From Oligoflexia bacterium (lineage in GTDB: Bacteria > Bdellovibrionota > Bdellovibrionia > JABDDW01), in assembly GCA_023250675.1 (NCBI GenBank), contig JAHFAE010000015.1, forward strand, positions 1-46,835: DNA of 46,835 nt, written 5' to 3'. The notes under the pieces were generated by a model. The model was not told where the DNA came from, ran no database searches, and saw nothing but the letters and a program-made list of their open reading frames with translations. Made by a program: the position numbers and the translations under genes. Positions 24,125 to 33,521 of this stretch are shown here, one piece after another. Position 1 is the stretch's first letter; each line of letters begins with the position of its first letter.

Positions 24125-24181
24125 GTGTCGGGCATGGCACATATCTTGTATTTGCAAGGCGGGTATCAAGGAGTTTTACGA

Positions 24182-25162
24182 ATGTTAGAAAAGGTTTATT
24201 TTGCTTTGGCCTTTTTTTTAATAGTCGCCATGTCTGGCCCCATCAAGACAAATGCGAGTTGTACAGCTCGACTTCTAATTAAAAAAATTTACCGCGTCAC
24301 CACAAAGGCAATCAGGGCCTATGCTTTTGATATAGACGACAATATTCTCAATATGCCTACCAAAATAATGCTCTTTAATAAAGTAACTGGCGTCCAAGTA
24401 GGGATTTCAACAGCGAAGTTTGCCGAAGTGAGATCAACCATCGGCAAATCTGGTGACTACAAGGATTTTGAACTCAGACGTGATATAAAAACTGGCTCCC
24501 ATCGATTTTTTGGGGATGAAATGGATCCCACTCAAAATAATTTTCTCAAAGATTTAAAATTGGCCATTGAGACCATGCCACCCGAAAAGTGGCAAGGTCC
24601 AGCATGGGCTGCTTTTGTCAGAGCGCTGAGTGATCCGGTAACTGCGGCCCAATCTACGTTTATTACGGCTCGCTCGAATTCGCCTCAAGCCATTTATGAA
24701 GGTCTTCGATATCTTCAGGAGCTGGGATTCATAAAAAATCTTCCTAGAATAGAAAATATTTTTCCGGTTGGTTATCCTAAATTTTCGCCACGATTCAAGG
24801 GTTTTTCTCAAGGGGGGGTGTCGGCGTCTAGTGCCTCGGCCATGAAAACTGAAGTTATGAAACAGCTCTTAGATGAAATTGAGAGTAGTCCCATTGAGCC
24901 CGATGCGCCCCTTTTGATGAATCAAGATGGACTCGGCAGCGACCGGCTTCATACCTGGGGTTTTTCGGATGATGATCCAGGCAATTTCAAAAATGCGGTT
25001 GAAATTCTTCGAGTCGAATTCGCCAAAGGCCGTTGGCCTCATGTGAAAATTACGATTTTTTATACGGGTCGCAATTCATCTGAGCCTCTTCACGAAGTGG
25101 TGATCATGAACGATGGAAATTTGCGACCTCGAAAAGGAAAGGAACTCTTTTTTAGCCAATGA
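24182..25162 (+). CDS. Exported HAD-superfamily-like protein
   Basis: 326 residues from ATG 24182, eight bases after AAGGAG; a GTG at 24125 would be longer but has no ribosome site and would bury the signal peptide. The signal region (FALAFFLIVAMSGPIKTNA) is followed by AYAFDIDDNILNMPTKIM, a DxD nucleophile motif (Asp50, Asp52) of HAD hydrolases. FITARSNSPQAIYEGL (motif II-like Thr) and GFSDDDPGNF (motif IV-like acids) follow. The domain order fits a HAD phosphatase, but an exported one with a long Gly/Ser segment (GGVSASSASAM) near the middle is unusual. The substrate is unknown. The stop shares ATGA with a 34-codon reading frame. Confidence 0.72.
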   Translation: MLEKVYFALAFFLIVAMSGPIKTNASCTARLLIKKIYRVTTKAIRAYAFDIDDNILNMPTKIMLFNKVTGVQVGISTAKFAEVRSTIGKSGDYKDFELRRDIKTGSHRFFGDEMDPTQNNFLKDLKLAIETMPPEKWQGPAWAAFVRALSDPVTAAQSTFITARSNSPQAIYEGLRYLQELGFIKNLPRIENIFPVGYPKFSPRFKGFSQGGVSASSASAMKTEVMKQLLDEIESSPIEPDAPLLMNQDGLGSDRLHTWGFSDDDPGNFKNAVEILRVEFAKGRWPHVKITIFYTGRNSSEPLHEVVIMNDGNLRPRKGKELFFSQ

Positions 25163-25263
25163 AGTCTATGATTCTTTTAGTTTCTTTGTTTGCGATAGCA
25201 ATGACAGCTTTGGCAGTCGATGTTAGTCCCTGCCCGAGCTATTTATTTGGTGGAATATTTTAA
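25159..25263 (+). CDS. 34-residue exported peptide, coupled to the HAD gene
   Basis: ATG 25159 overlaps the HAD stop (ATGA). The product has a signal peptide (MILLVSLFAIAMTALA) and a 15-residue predicted mature peptide, VDVSPCPSYLFGGIF, with one cysteine. No similar peptide is known to me. It could be a functional secreted peptide or the start of a protein cut short by a stop. The signal peptide and coupling argue for translation. Confidence 0.45.
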   Translation: MKSMILLVSLFAIAMTALAVDVSPCPSYLFGGIF

Positions 25264-25388
25264 ATCTGATTCGTAGGCCTTGCAAAATCCTAGAAAGTGC
25301 CTATATTCGTTCTCAGGTTAAATACTCGATGAATGCGGTTCAGAATCCTTCTTGAAACACTTATTGCAACGACTACTGTAGGTAACCG

Positions 25389-25613
25389 ATGACTGATTTA
25401 AGCGATCGCCAGCAGAACCTTAAAACGGCAGAAGAAATTCAGGTCGATATTTATTCTAAAATGTCATTTGCTCAAAAGTGGGAACGGGTTTGGGATTTAC
25501 GCAATATTGCCTGGAGTTTAAAAGCTGTGCGCCTTAGATCTTTAAACCCAGACTGGCCAGAAACTCAAGTTCAAGATGAAGTCAGAAAGATTTTTCTTTA
25601 TGGAAGCACTTAA
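25389..25613 (+). CDS. Small helical partner of a nucleotidyltransferase
   Basis: 74 residues; GTAGGTA lies just before the ATG. The text WERVWDLRNIAWSLKAVRLR...NPDWPETQVQDEVRKIFLYG resembles small proteins that recur directly before a nucleotidyltransferase gene in diverse bacteria, and that I know only as hypothetical. It overlaps that gene by 14 bases. A toxin-antitoxin-like pair is inference; I see no DNA-binding motif. Confidence 0.65.
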   Translation: MTDLSDRQQNLKTAEEIQVDIYSKMSFAQKWERVWDLRNIAWSLKAVRLRSLNPDWPETQVQDEVRKIFLYGST

Positions 25614-26166
25614 GACACTTCAACTCTTCATCGTTCCATTAGAAGAGAGCCAGATATCCTACTTCATTACGGGTTCCACAGCTTCCGTGTTCTACGGGGA
25701 ACCTCGGCTGACTTTGGATATTGACGTTGTCATCCATCTTTCTCAAAAAGAAATAGCAAAATTCACTTCTTTATTTCCCATCGAAAATTTTTACTGCCCA
25801 CCTCCTGAGGTGATCCAAATAGAATGTCGCCGACGCACTCATGGACACTATAATTTGATTCATCCAGAGAGTGGCTTCAAAGCCGACATCTACCCCGCGT
25901 CGGAAGATCCACTCCATCATTGGGCATTTAAGAATCGGAGGCGAGAAGACATGGGCAAAGGGTTTAAAATTTGGCTTGCTCCTCCTGAGTATGTGATCAT
26001 TAGAAAACTTGAATATTTCCGAGAGGGAGATTCTGAAAAGCATATCGATGACATTAAAAAGATGCTTCCTCAAGTTAAAGAAGAATTGGATTTGAAATTT
26101 TTAGTGAGCGAAATTGATTCTCGGGGCCTAACTGCTTATTGGCAAAAAATCCGAATGCTCCCTTAG
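25600..26166 (+). CDS. Nucleotidyltransferase-fold protein (AbiEii-like)
   Basis: 188 residues from ATG 25600; an earlier ATG at 25576 would add eight residues but matches the family less well. The motif YFITGSTASVFYGEPRLTLDIDVVI has the GS and DxD pattern of the polymerase-beta-type nucleotidyltransferase fold, close to AbiEii-type proteins. The C terminus is alpha-helical with EYVIIRKLEYFREGDSEKHIDDI. Such proteins modify RNA or proteins in TA or phage-defence pairs. With the 74-residue gene it forms a two-gene unit in the accessory segment. The defence role is inferred, not seen. Confidence 0.72.
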   Translation: MEALKTLQLFIVPLEESQISYFITGSTASVFYGEPRLTLDIDVVIHLSQKEIAKFTSLFPIENFYCPPPEVIQIECRRRTHGHYNLIHPESGFKADIYPASEDPLHHWAFKNRRREDMGKGFKIWLAPPEYVIIRKLEYFREGDSEKHIDDIKKMLPQVKEELDLKFLVSEIDSRGLTAYWQKIRMLP

Positions 26167-26260
26167 CCTGTCTCACTTCGATATAATCTGTTCGTTAAGT
26201 ATCAACCACTTACCCATGGGTTATACGCGTGGCCAAAAGATTCTTGCTCTAAGTTGCCAA

Positions 26261-27265
26261 TTACGATTCAGATTCATGTTGTAATTGATGATGTGCCTTA
26301 CAAAGAGTAATGAGATTTGCTAACGAATTGTCGCCACCATTGGCAATGGGTTTACGATGATGAACGTCAAGCCAACGCCTATTTAAGCATCTTGCCCCTT
26401 GAGAGTTTTTATAGCAGCATTGGCCCTGGTCTCTTTGATTCACTTGATGGTTAATTTCTGATGATATAGCGACTCTCTGATTTATTTTGGGATGAGAGCC
26501 TTCGTGCTTAATATTGATTCTAGGAGAATTCTCAGTCATTTTGGTGTTTTGAATTTGTGTTTGCTGGTTTTCATTGGCATCGTCATTAGTCCCGGAGTCA
26601 GCTTTGGTATTGGCGTTTGAATTTACAGTTCTTAAGGATAGTTTATGTAAGACTTTTTCACTTTTTTTAACTGGATCGTGCTTTTGAATATAGTCATTGA
26701 TGATGACCTCTAAGGTTTTTTCTAAATCACAAGTCGTTTTGGTTCGTTGACACTCCAGATCTTGAATGCGCCTGAGGTTTTTTATAATCTCTTCTTTTAG
26801 TGAAAGGCGAAGTTCAACTCTGGTCTCACTGATATATCTAGCCCTTTCTGGCACCCCAGCTTTTGGATTAATTTTGGCGACTTCCTTTTCAATTTCCTTT
26901 TGGGTCATGACTCTTGCCTTTGCAATCAAAGTCGAAGCATTAACGTTTGTGATAACCGAAGTTATGCGCTTGGCTTGAGAAATGCTCAAACTACCTTGCA
27001 CGATGGCCAACTTAAGTTCTGGCACGGCCATTGATTTTCTTGAAACATTAATAAGAGAGTAACTTACAGATTCAGATAGTCCGAGACCTTGGCTTACATA
27101 CTCATAGAGGCTAGCAAAATCGAGTTTGCGAAAAATTTTAGAAGCATCGATCTTTTGAATAATTTCAACGAGTTCAATTTCTATACGTTTAAAATCTTTT
27201 GCCAATTCGAGAGCTTTGTTATGAAGGGGATAGTCTGTAAAAAGATCTTTGTTACTTTTGTCCAT
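26261..27265 (-). CDS. HNH endonuclease domain protein
   Basis: 334 residues from ATG 27265, nine bases after GGAG. The N-terminal 200 residues are helical and charged (related in style to the DUF222/13E12-like proteins). There is a Ser/Thr/Asn-rich linker, then a C-terminal HNH domain (about 280-330). It shows RDQGQCCYKNSQGARC...WLDVHHRKPIANGGDNSLANLITLCKAHH, with two CxxC-like zinc pairs and the His-His-Asn catalytic set. Multi-copy proteins of this type are common in Bdellovibrio-like genomes and are probably mobile or domesticated nucleases. No recombination partner or host repeat is seen beside it. Confidence 0.8.
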   Translation of the reverse strand: MDKSNKDLFTDYPLHNKALELAKDFKRIEIELVEIIQKIDASKIFRKLDFASLYEYVSQGLGLSESVSYSLINVSRKSMAVPELKLAIVQGSLSISQAKRITSVITNVNASTLIAKARVMTQKEIEKEVAKINPKAGVPERARYISETRVELRLSLKEEIIKNLRRIQDLECQRTKTTCDLEKTLEVIINDYIQKHDPVKKSEKVLHKLSLRTVNSNANTKADSGTNDDANENQQTQIQNTKMTENSPRINIKHEGSHPKINQRVAISSEINHQVNQRDQGQCCYKNSQGARCLNRRWLDVHHRKPIANGGDNSLANLITLCKAHHQLQHESES

Positions 27266-27410
27266 TACTTATACTCCAATGAAAGACTGCAACAACAAGT
27301 TACATCTCTCTTTTAATTTAATTCATTGTAAGTGCCACCTTCTCCAAGAGAAAGACAGGGCCGAGTATAACATCACTTTTTACGAGAGCATTTTGCGTAT
27401 GTAATGGTTA

Positions 27411-27563
27411 ATGGTTGGGCGAAAAAACAAAAGCCTTCCTAAAAATCAAAAACTTAAAAATAACCTTTCTCATCAAGTATTAGGATCTTTAAATGGCAAA
27501 ATCTACGACCTCAAAGACGATTTCGATTTCTTATTAGATATGCAGTCAAGAATTAAATTTTAG
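27411..27563 (+). CDS. Doubtful 50-codon reading frame
   Basis: ATG 27411 opens a 50-codon frame ending IYDLKDDFDFLLDMQSRIKF. It is lysine/asparagine-rich at the start and acidic later. No strong ribosome site is seen. It may be a small toxin-antitoxin remnant or chance. Confidence 0.25.
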   Translation: MVGRKNKSLPKNQKLKNNLSHQVLGSLNGKIYDLKDDFDFLLDMQSRIKF

Positions 27564-27727
27564 AAAATGAAAATTATTTTTCCAGATGGTCCCATCAAAA
27601 CAGGTCACCCAAGGCTTTGACTTCAAAATAACCAACTCAATTAATATTTCTTAAATTCTCAATTTTGCCACCCCGGCAATATGGCAAGATCATCGAAAAT
27701 TCACAAAGCTCCTACAAATAGTTGGTT

Positions 27728-27772
27728 GGGCGGCTGGCCGGGACCTCCTGAAAGGTCCCACGGCCGCCGCCC
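27728..27772. repeat. GC-rich imperfect palindrome (hairpin)
   Basis: GGGCGGC (27728-27734) pairs with GCCGCCC (27766-27772), GGCC with GGCC (27736-27739 and 27762-27765), and GGGACCT (27740-27746) with AGGTCCC (27753-27759). The result is about 18 bp with two small bulges and a CCTGAA loop. No T run follows, so it is not a standard terminator; it looks like a REP-like or structured-RNA element. Confidence 0.6.
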
Positions 27773-28022
27773 CCGAAGAATAATCTAGTGGGATCTATTG
27801 CTTTAGTTCGTAAAGTCGGAATGCATAAGAAAGGGCTTAGAAAAAAATACTAATATCAAAACAAGAGATGGGACGATCAGATTGTATATTCAGCTCAAAG
27901 AGAAGTTTGGGGTTTTTCTCGATTACACCCAAAGTGAAATGCAAAAAGCTTGAGAATATTTCTTTGATGACAATCCAATGGCTATATGGTGGTTTATCAT
28001 CAAATTTACGAGGTGAGTTGCT

Positions 28023-28901
28023 ATGAGTAAAAAACCGGATCTAAAATTTGCCGCACTGGTCATTGCAATGCTAGGCAGTTTAGGTTGTGCACATTCTCAA
28101 ATTGCAACACCTCGTGAACCTTCAACTATTCAGCAGCCAGAAATTGTTCACTTTGCCAGTGGAAAACTCATTTTAGGCGGCGAGCTTTATAGGCCAAAGG
28201 GAGAAGGTCCGTTTCCCGCCATATTATATAATCATGGGAGTGCCGAGGGCATGCTGAGTGACATGGCGAGCAATGCCATGGGGCCGCTATACGCTGCAAA
28301 AGGTTGGATATATTTTATGCCCTATCGACGAGGGCAGGGGCTGAGTTCAAAAGCAGGCCCGTATATTGGCGACCAACTTGCGGAAGCAGAAAAAAATGGA
28401 GGCTTAGAGCTAGCTGCCAAAACCATGATTCAACTTTTGACTGGTGATCATCTCGACGATCAAATGGCAGCCCTTGCCTGGCTGAAAAGTCAAAGCTTTG
28501 TGCAGAAAAATCGAATAGCGGTAGCAGGTCAATCATTCGGCGGAATTGAAACAGTGCTTGGAGCCGAGAAGTATCCATACTGCGCTGCTGTTGATGCCTC
28601 TGGTGGAGCCATGAGTTGGAAAGAAGCTCCAGCTCTGCACGATTTGCTAAAACGAAGTGTTAAAAATTCCAAAGCTCCTATTTTTTTCTTTCAAGCAGAA
28701 AATGATTTTGATCTTGGTCCCAGTAAAGAATTGTATAAAGAAATGATAGAAGCAGAGAAAACTGCCCAAATTAAGATCTACCCACCATACGGAAAAACTC
28801 CTTTTGATGGCCACAGTTTAACATGGCTAGGTAGTTCTATTTGGTTTGAAGATGTATTTGCGTTCATTCAAAAACATTGTAACCTCGGTAATCCCAAATG
28901 A
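28023..28901 (+). CDS. Dienelactone-hydrolase-like lipoprotein
   Basis: 292 residues. ATG 28023 follows GAGGTGA by six bases. The signal peptide ends in SLGC (lipobox), anchoring the enzyme to a membrane. The alpha/beta-hydrolase fold shows NHGSAEG (oxyanion region), AVAGQSFGG with the nucleophile elbow Ser, Asp in FFQAENDFDLG, and His in FDGHSL, a complete Ser-Asp-His triad. It probably hydrolyses an ester or lactone in the periplasm or on the outer membrane; the natural substrate is unknown. It overlaps tilS by ATGA. Confidence 0.8.
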   Translation: MSKKPDLKFAALVIAMLGSLGCAHSQIATPREPSTIQQPEIVHFASGKLILGGELYRPKGEGPFPAILYNHGSAEGMLSDMASNAMGPLYAAKGWIYFMPYRRGQGLSSKAGPYIGDQLAEAEKNGGLELAAKTMIQLLTGDHLDDQMAALAWLKSQSFVQKNRIAVAGQSFGGIETVLGAEKYPYCAAVDASGGAMSWKEAPALHDLLKRSVKNSKAPIFFFQAENDFDLGPSKELYKEMIEAEKTAQIKIYPPYGKTPFDGHSLTWLGSSIWFEDVFAFIQKHCNLGNPK

Positions 28902-29854
28902 CCAACCAAAGAAAACTCAGCCCCACCGGTTCTCGCCTCGAACCCCTCGAAAAAGCACTGTACATTAAACTGAAAAACTTGCGGGAAAAATTCGAAAAAA
29001 ATAAACTCCTCATTGGAGTGAGTGGGGGGCTGGATTCGATCTCACTCTTACATGTCCTCCACGCTCTTCAAAGTCGACTTGGTTACAAACTTCATGTGGC
29101 CCATGTAAATCACGGAGTTCGAGGCAAAGAAGCCGATAATGACGCTAAATTTGTCGTCGCCAAATGTAAAAAGCTAAAAATCCCTTGCAGCAACATCAAA
29201 CTCAAAAAAATACCAGTGCAGGCAAGCGAAGCGACTTTAAGGGAGCGTCGCTATGAAGTTCTACTAAAATTAAAAGAAAAACAAAAAGCACCCTTTGTCG
29301 TCGTCGCACACCATCGTGATGATCTTCTTGAAACAAGGCTTATGAGACTCATTCAAGGCACAGGAATTACAGGCCTTCGGGCCATGAATCTCTTAAACGA
29401 CGAAAGTATTTTGCGACCATTTATCGAAGTGCCTAGACGAGAAATTGAAAAATATGCCGTAACAAAACATCTTAAATGGCGAAATGACGCTACCAATTTA
29501 GACACTAAAAAACTAAGAAACTGGATCAGAAGAAGTTGGCTGGGAGTCTTAAAAAGAGATCATCCCGAGTACATAGAAAACCTATTCCATAGTCTTGAAA
29601 GAATCATCGAAACAAGTAGCCCGCCCCCAGCCCAAGTCAACAAACCCCAACGTGAATTTGATAGAATCAACAGCCAACAGGATCAAACGGTGCATAGCTA
29701 TCTGCGTCATCATGGTAAAAATAGAATAACAAGCAGACATGTTGCCGAATTCAAAAAGCAACTCCAATCGCCGAGAAAACAATTCGTTTTTCGTTTGGCA
29801 GGCGTTAATTGGATCGTCAAAAATGGCCTGATCTCGCCCCAAATCGAGTCTTGA
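28898..29854 (+). CDS. tilS: tRNA(Ile)-lysidine synthase
   Basis: 318 residues, coupled to the hydrolase by ATGA. TilS converts C34 of tRNA-Ile(CAT) to lysidine using ATP, so that it reads AUA as Ile. The PP-loop GVSGGLDS (about residue 40), HVNHGVRG, HHRDDLLETRLMRLIQGTG, and RNDATNLDTKKLRNWIR identify the family. It is shorter than E. coli TilS (432) because the C-terminal domains are reduced. A CAT tRNA is present in this window, which could be its substrate or the elongator Met tRNA. Confidence 0.93.
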   Translation: MTNQRKLSPTGSRLEPLEKALYIKLKNLREKFEKNKLLIGVSGGLDSISLLHVLHALQSRLGYKLHVAHVNHGVRGKEADNDAKFVVAKCKKLKIPCSNIKLKKIPVQASEATLRERRYEVLLKLKEKQKAPFVVVAHHRDDLLETRLMRLIQGTGITGLRAMNLLNDESILRPFIEVPRREIEKYAVTKHLKWRNDATNLDTKKLRNWIRRSWLGVLKRDHPEYIENLFHSLERIIETSSPPPAQVNKPQREFDRINSQQDQTVHSYLRHHGKNRITSRHVAEFKKQLQSPRKQFVFRLAGVNWIVKNGLISPQIES

Positions 29855-29964
29855 CAGAAGCCTAGAAAACTCCCACTTTACCGTTAGCTAGAGTGGAGAA
29901 AATTTGGTATTCTATAGATCTACAGGGTTTCAAAAAATGCTTTCTTTTGAAAGGGTCATTCTAG

Positions 29965-31920
29965 ATGCGTAAATCTCAAAAAACTTTAGCACTTTGGGCC
30001 ACTATAGTCCTGATTGGGTTAATGTTTTATCATTTTTACGATCACCGGGTTTCGTCCATCATTCCAAATTTTAGTTTTTCAAAGTTTATTAAGGCCGTGC
30101 AAGCCGGCGAAGTTCAAGACATTACCTTTCGTGACAACGGTGAGATCACTGGCAAAATTAAATCTGAATTTGAGAAAAAATATGACGGCTCAGAATTTCA
30201 CATTATCGGTAATACAGGCGATGAAGTCCTAAAAATTGTTATGGCCGCGGGTCTTATTCCAAACTACGAAAATACAGAGAGAACCAGTTTTCTTCATGCT
30301 CTGTTTGTAAACTGGCTACCGCTTATATTTATTTTTGTGATGTTTGTTCTTTTTATGCGCCAAATTCAAGCGGGCGGCGGAAAAGCCATGAGCTTTGGCA
30401 AATCCCGTGCGCGGTTGCTCACAGAAAATAAAAACAAAGTGACATTTAAAGATGTGGCAGGCGTTGAAGAGGCCAAATACGAATTAGAAGAGATTATTCA
30501 ATTTCTAAAAGATCCCAAAAAATTTACTCGTCTTGGTGGCCGCATTCCAAAGGGAGTTTTATTGATGGGCCCCCCGGGCACAGGTAAGACTTTACTCGCC
30601 CGTGCCATCGCCGGCGAAGCAGGGGTTCCTTTTTTTAGTATTTCAGGTTCTGATTTTGTAGAAATGTTTGTCGGTGTCGGTGCAAGTCGAGTGAGAGACT
30701 TGTTTGAGCAAGGTAAAAAGAGTGCCCCCTGCATTATATTTATCGACGAGATCGATGCCGTAGGTCGCCATCGAGGTGCGGGCCTGGGCGGCGGTCATGA
30801 CGAAAGAGAACAAACACTTAATCAATTGCTTGTTGAAATGGACGGTTTTGAAGGAAACGGCGGCGTCATACTAATCGCTGCCACAAACCGCCCTGACGTC
30901 TTAGATCCAGCTCTTCTAAGGCCAGGTCGATTTGATCGACGCGTTGTGGTCAGTAAGCCCGACGTTAGAGGCAGAGAAGACATTTTGAAAGTTCATACAA
31001 GAAAAACACCCATGGCCACAGAAGTGGATTTGGCGAAAATCGCTCGGGGAACTCCGGGTTTTTCAGGTGCCGATCTTGAAAGTCTTGTAAACGAAGCAGC
31101 CCTGCTTGCGGCACGAAAAGAAAAACAAAAGCTTGATACAGATGATTTTGAATTGGCCAAAGACAAAGTCATTATGGGTGCTGAAAGAAAAAGTATGGTC
31201 ATCAGCGACGAAGAAAAGCGGACCACAGCTTATCATGAAGCGGGCCATGCTCTCGTCGGCAAGCTTACTCCCGGTACTGATCCCATTCATAAAGTCACCA
31301 TTATTCCTCGTGGCATGGCACTAGGTCTAACTCAAACTTTACCTGAAAAAGAACGTCTAAATATGAGCAACGAGACAGCAGAAAATAATATCGCGTTTCT
31401 AATGGGCGGGCGAGTTGCTGAAGAATTGATTTTTAAGAATTTTACCACAGGCGCAGGCAACGATATCGAGAGAGCAACAGAAATTGCCAGACGCATGGTT
31501 TGCGAATGGGGAATGTCAAAACTTGGCCCCATGACCTTTGGCAAAAGAGAAGAACAAATTTTCTTAGGCAGAGAAATCTCTAAGTCTCAAGATTACTCTC
31601 AGGCTACCGCTGTGGCTATCGATGAAGAAGTGAAAGCCATTATTTTTAGAAATTATGAAAAGGCTAAAAAGCTCTTGGGTCAACGTATTGAAAGTTTGCA
31701 TGCATTGGCCGAAGCTCTGATTCAAAGAGAAGTTTTGGATGGTTCTGAAGTCGATATGATTGTTCAAGGAAAGTCTCTCGCTGATATTGACGACGAACGA
31801 AAAAAACGAGCCGATGCACTCAAAGCCCAAAACACTGAAATAGCCGTTGCTGCCACGGGAACTGACGATAAGAAAGACGTGACTACCGTAAGTTCAGTGC
31901 CGACTCCCATTCGGGCGTAA
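29965..31920 (+). CDS. ftsH: ATP-dependent zinc metalloprotease FtsH
   Basis: 651 residues; ATG 29965 is nine bases after GAAAGGG. It is a membrane AAA+ protease that removes damaged or regulatory proteins. Two N-terminal helices (about 8-24 and 109-130) flank a periplasmic domain. Seen: Walker A GPPGTGKT at about residue 202, the FGR pore loop region, second region of homology, and HEAGH at 424-428 (zinc site, catalytic Glu) with a further acidic ligand downstream. It ends with a variable, Lys/Thr-rich tail. Order tilS-ftsH is common in many bacteria. The promoter is likely in the 110 bases upstream. Confidence 0.97.
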   Translation: MRKSQKTLALWATIVLIGLMFYHFYDHRVSSIIPNFSFSKFIKAVQAGEVQDITFRDNGEITGKIKSEFEKKYDGSEFHIIGNTGDEVLKIVMAAGLIPNYENTERTSFLHALFVNWLPLIFIFVMFVLFMRQIQAGGGKAMSFGKSRARLLTENKNKVTFKDVAGVEEAKYELEEIIQFLKDPKKFTRLGGRIPKGVLLMGPPGTGKTLLARAIAGEAGVPFFSISGSDFVEMFVGVGASRVRDLFEQGKKSAPCIIFIDEIDAVGRHRGAGLGGGHDEREQTLNQLLVEMDGFEGNGGVILIAATNRPDVLDPALLRPGRFDRRVVVSKPDVRGREDILKVHTRKTPMATEVDLAKIARGTPGFSGADLESLVNEAALLAARKEKQKLDTDDFELAKDKVIMGAERKSMVISDEEKRTTAYHEAGHALVGKLTPGTDPIHKVTIIPRGMALGLTQTLPEKERLNMSNETAENNIAFLMGGRVAEELIFKNFTTGAGNDIERATEIARRMVCEWGMSKLGPMTFGKREEQIFLGREISKSQDYSQATAVAIDEEVKAIIFRNYEKAKKLLGQRIESLHALAEALIQREVLDGSEVDMIVQGKSLADIDDERKKRADALKAQNTEIAVAATGTDDKKDVTTVSSVPTPIRA

Positions 31921-32073
31921 TTTAGATATTCGAAAAGAACTCCCATTTTTCGGTGATCAGAATTTGATCGGAACTTCCTCGTTTATTTCCAACACCTTTA
32001 ATCAATAGAGGCCCATAATAAGACTAGACTAACCCTATGAAAATTGGCTATTTTTGGTACTAGGCTAAAAATA

Positions 32074-32880
32074 ATGAAAACACTTTTCTATAACCTATCG
32101 TTGCTCTTTTCAAGCTTTCGTCTGCTCGACCTGGTGGACATGGTGGTGGTGTGGTTTGTCATCTACCGAGTGCTCTTACTGATTAAGAGAACTCGTGCTG
32201 TGCAAATGCTATCGGGCCTTGGAATATTGGCTATCGCGTACATCACAAGCATTTGGCTTGAGCTCTTTACTTTAAATTGGCTTTTAGAAAAATTCTTTGC
32301 CAATTTGTTTATTATTATCGTGGTCTTGTTTCAACACGAAATCAGACGAGGCCTTGCCCACATCGGTCGTAATCCATTTTTTACAAGTATTTCAGCAGAT
32401 GAAGAAACCTTAGTTGTAGACGAGATTGTAAAAGCGGCGGTCCAGTTGGCCCAAAAGAAAATTGGGGCCCTCATTGTTGTTGAGAGAGAAATTGGACTAG
32501 AAGATTATATCGAGGTTGGAATTCGAGTCGATAGTACTGTGAATGCAGAACTCATTAATTCTATTTTCATTAATACATCCCCCATCCATGACGGGGCCCT
32601 TATTATCAGAGGGGGCCGAATTTCTGCGGCCGGTTGCTTTTTACCTTTAACGAGAAATCCCAATGTAGATCGAAATTTGGGAACTCGCCATAGAGCGGCC
32701 ATCGGATTAACTGAAGAAACCGATGCTGTCGTACTTGTAGTCAGTGAAGAGAATATGCAGATTAGTATCGTCATGGGTGGTCAGATAACCCCTGACTTGG
32801 ACATGCCGTCCTTGAGAAAGACTCTTTATAACCTATTTAGCCTTTCTCACGACTACAAAGAAGAGAGGCGAACTGTTTGA
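32074..32880 (+). CDS. cdaA: Diadenylate cyclase
   Basis: 268 residues from ATG 32074 (a TTG at 32044 would add ten residues). It makes cyclic di-AMP from two ATP. Three hydrophobic segments occupy about residues 10-90, followed by the DisA_N catalytic domain with the DGA motif (SPIHDGALII) and the RHR motif (LGTRHRAAIGLTEETD). Length is as in Bacillus CdaA. It shares a TTGA overlap with cdaR. c-di-AMP regulates potassium and osmotic balance in many bacteria; a Kir channel is encoded 19 kb away, but a link is not shown. Confidence 0.95.
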   Translation: MKTLFYNLSLLFSSFRLLDLVDMVVVWFVIYRVLLLIKRTRAVQMLSGLGILAIAYITSIWLELFTLNWLLEKFFANLFIIIVVLFQHEIRRGLAHIGRNPFFTSISADEETLVVDEIVKAAVQLAQKKIGALIVVEREIGLEDYIEVGIRVDSTVNAELINSIFINTSPIHDGALIIRGGRISAAGCFLPLTRNPNVDRNLGTRHRAAIGLTEETDAVVLVVSEENMQISIVMGGQITPDLDMPSLRKTLYNLFSLSHDYKEERRTV

Positions 32881-33521
32881 AGCACACGGCTTGGGGCCTT
32901 TCTGAAAATTCAAGTTACAAGGTTGTGGCATTACTTATTACACTTATTCTTTGGGTCATTATATTGGGCAGTAAAGAAGCTACAGTTATTAAAATGATAG
33001 AAGCCGATTATATTTTGCCTCGGGATTTTACTGTAACAAATTCTGTACCTCGTGAGGTGGCCTTTAGGGTTAGCGGACCTCGTTTAGCTTTAAAGAAATT
33101 TTCTGAAGTGAAAGAACCCCTCACCATTGATTTGACTTCAGCCAACGAGGGACTCACCACGGTGAGAATTCATCCTGATAGCATTAACGTGCCGCCGGGC
33201 CTAAGAGTCATGACCGTTTCACCTTCTGTGATAACACCAAAATTAGAGCGAATTATCACTAAGAGCATCCCTATTGAAGTTCAAATTCAAGGGCGTTTGC
33301 CCGCAAAGCGAAAACTTGTGCATTTTTCTGTGGAACCCCCATTTAGTGATTTAACGGGGCCTCGAAGTCTTGTTGAAAATACTAAAGTTATTAAGACCCA
33401 AAGACTTGACCTTAGCGAGATAGATAGTTCAACGATTCAAGATTTATCGTTGGAGCCCGTAGAACCTGGAATCATCCGCAGTGGAGATGGTAAAGTGAAA
33501 GTGAGTTTAACGGTAAAATGA
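32877..33521 (+). CDS. cdaR: CdaR, YbbR-domain regulator of diadenylate cyclase
   Basis: 214 residues; TTG 32877 overlaps the cdaA stop. One N-terminal membrane helix (about 18-36, [15 protein letters not shown]) precedes two or so YbbR repeats of about 80 residues ([15 protein letters not shown]..., [12 protein letters not shown]). It sits outside the membrane beside CdaA and modulates its activity. Position between cdaA and glmM is the classical cdaA-cdaR-glmM order. Confidence 0.9.
   Translation: MKHTAWGLSENSSYKVVALLITLILWVIILGSKEATVIKMIEADYILPRDFTVTNSVPREVAFRVSGPRLALKKFSEVKEPLTIDLTSANEGLTTVRIHPDSINVPPGLRVMTVSPSVITPKLERIITKSIPIEVQIQGRLPAKRKLVHFSVEPPFSDLTGPRSLVENTKVIKTQRLDLSEIDSSTIQDLSLEPVEPGIIRSGDGKVKVSLTVK

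Larger units (their letters stand above)
27266..28022 (+). other. 757-base stretch with gene relics and a hairpin
   Basis: No complete gene is supported. A possible 50-codon frame runs 27411-27563. From about 27800 to 27952 an open frame without a start codon translates as FVKSECIRKGLEKNTNIKTR and on to QLKEKFGVFLDYTQSEM, protein-like text that looks like a relic. A GC-rich hairpin sits at 27728-27772. The segment lies between the HNH gene and the tilS cluster and is probably decayed mobile DNA. Confidence 0.5.

Noticed and set aside
29937-29972. 12-codon frame [11 protein letters not shown] overlapping the ftsH start
   Set aside because: Weak ribosome site and shares the ftsH leader; kept only as a comment under the nnr leader finding.
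31921-32040. GATCA/TGATC inverted repeat between ftsH and cdaA as terminator
   Set aside because: Five-base stem without T run.
32038-32064. 8-codon frame MKIGYFWY before cdaA
   Set aside because: No ribosome site and too short to separate from chance.
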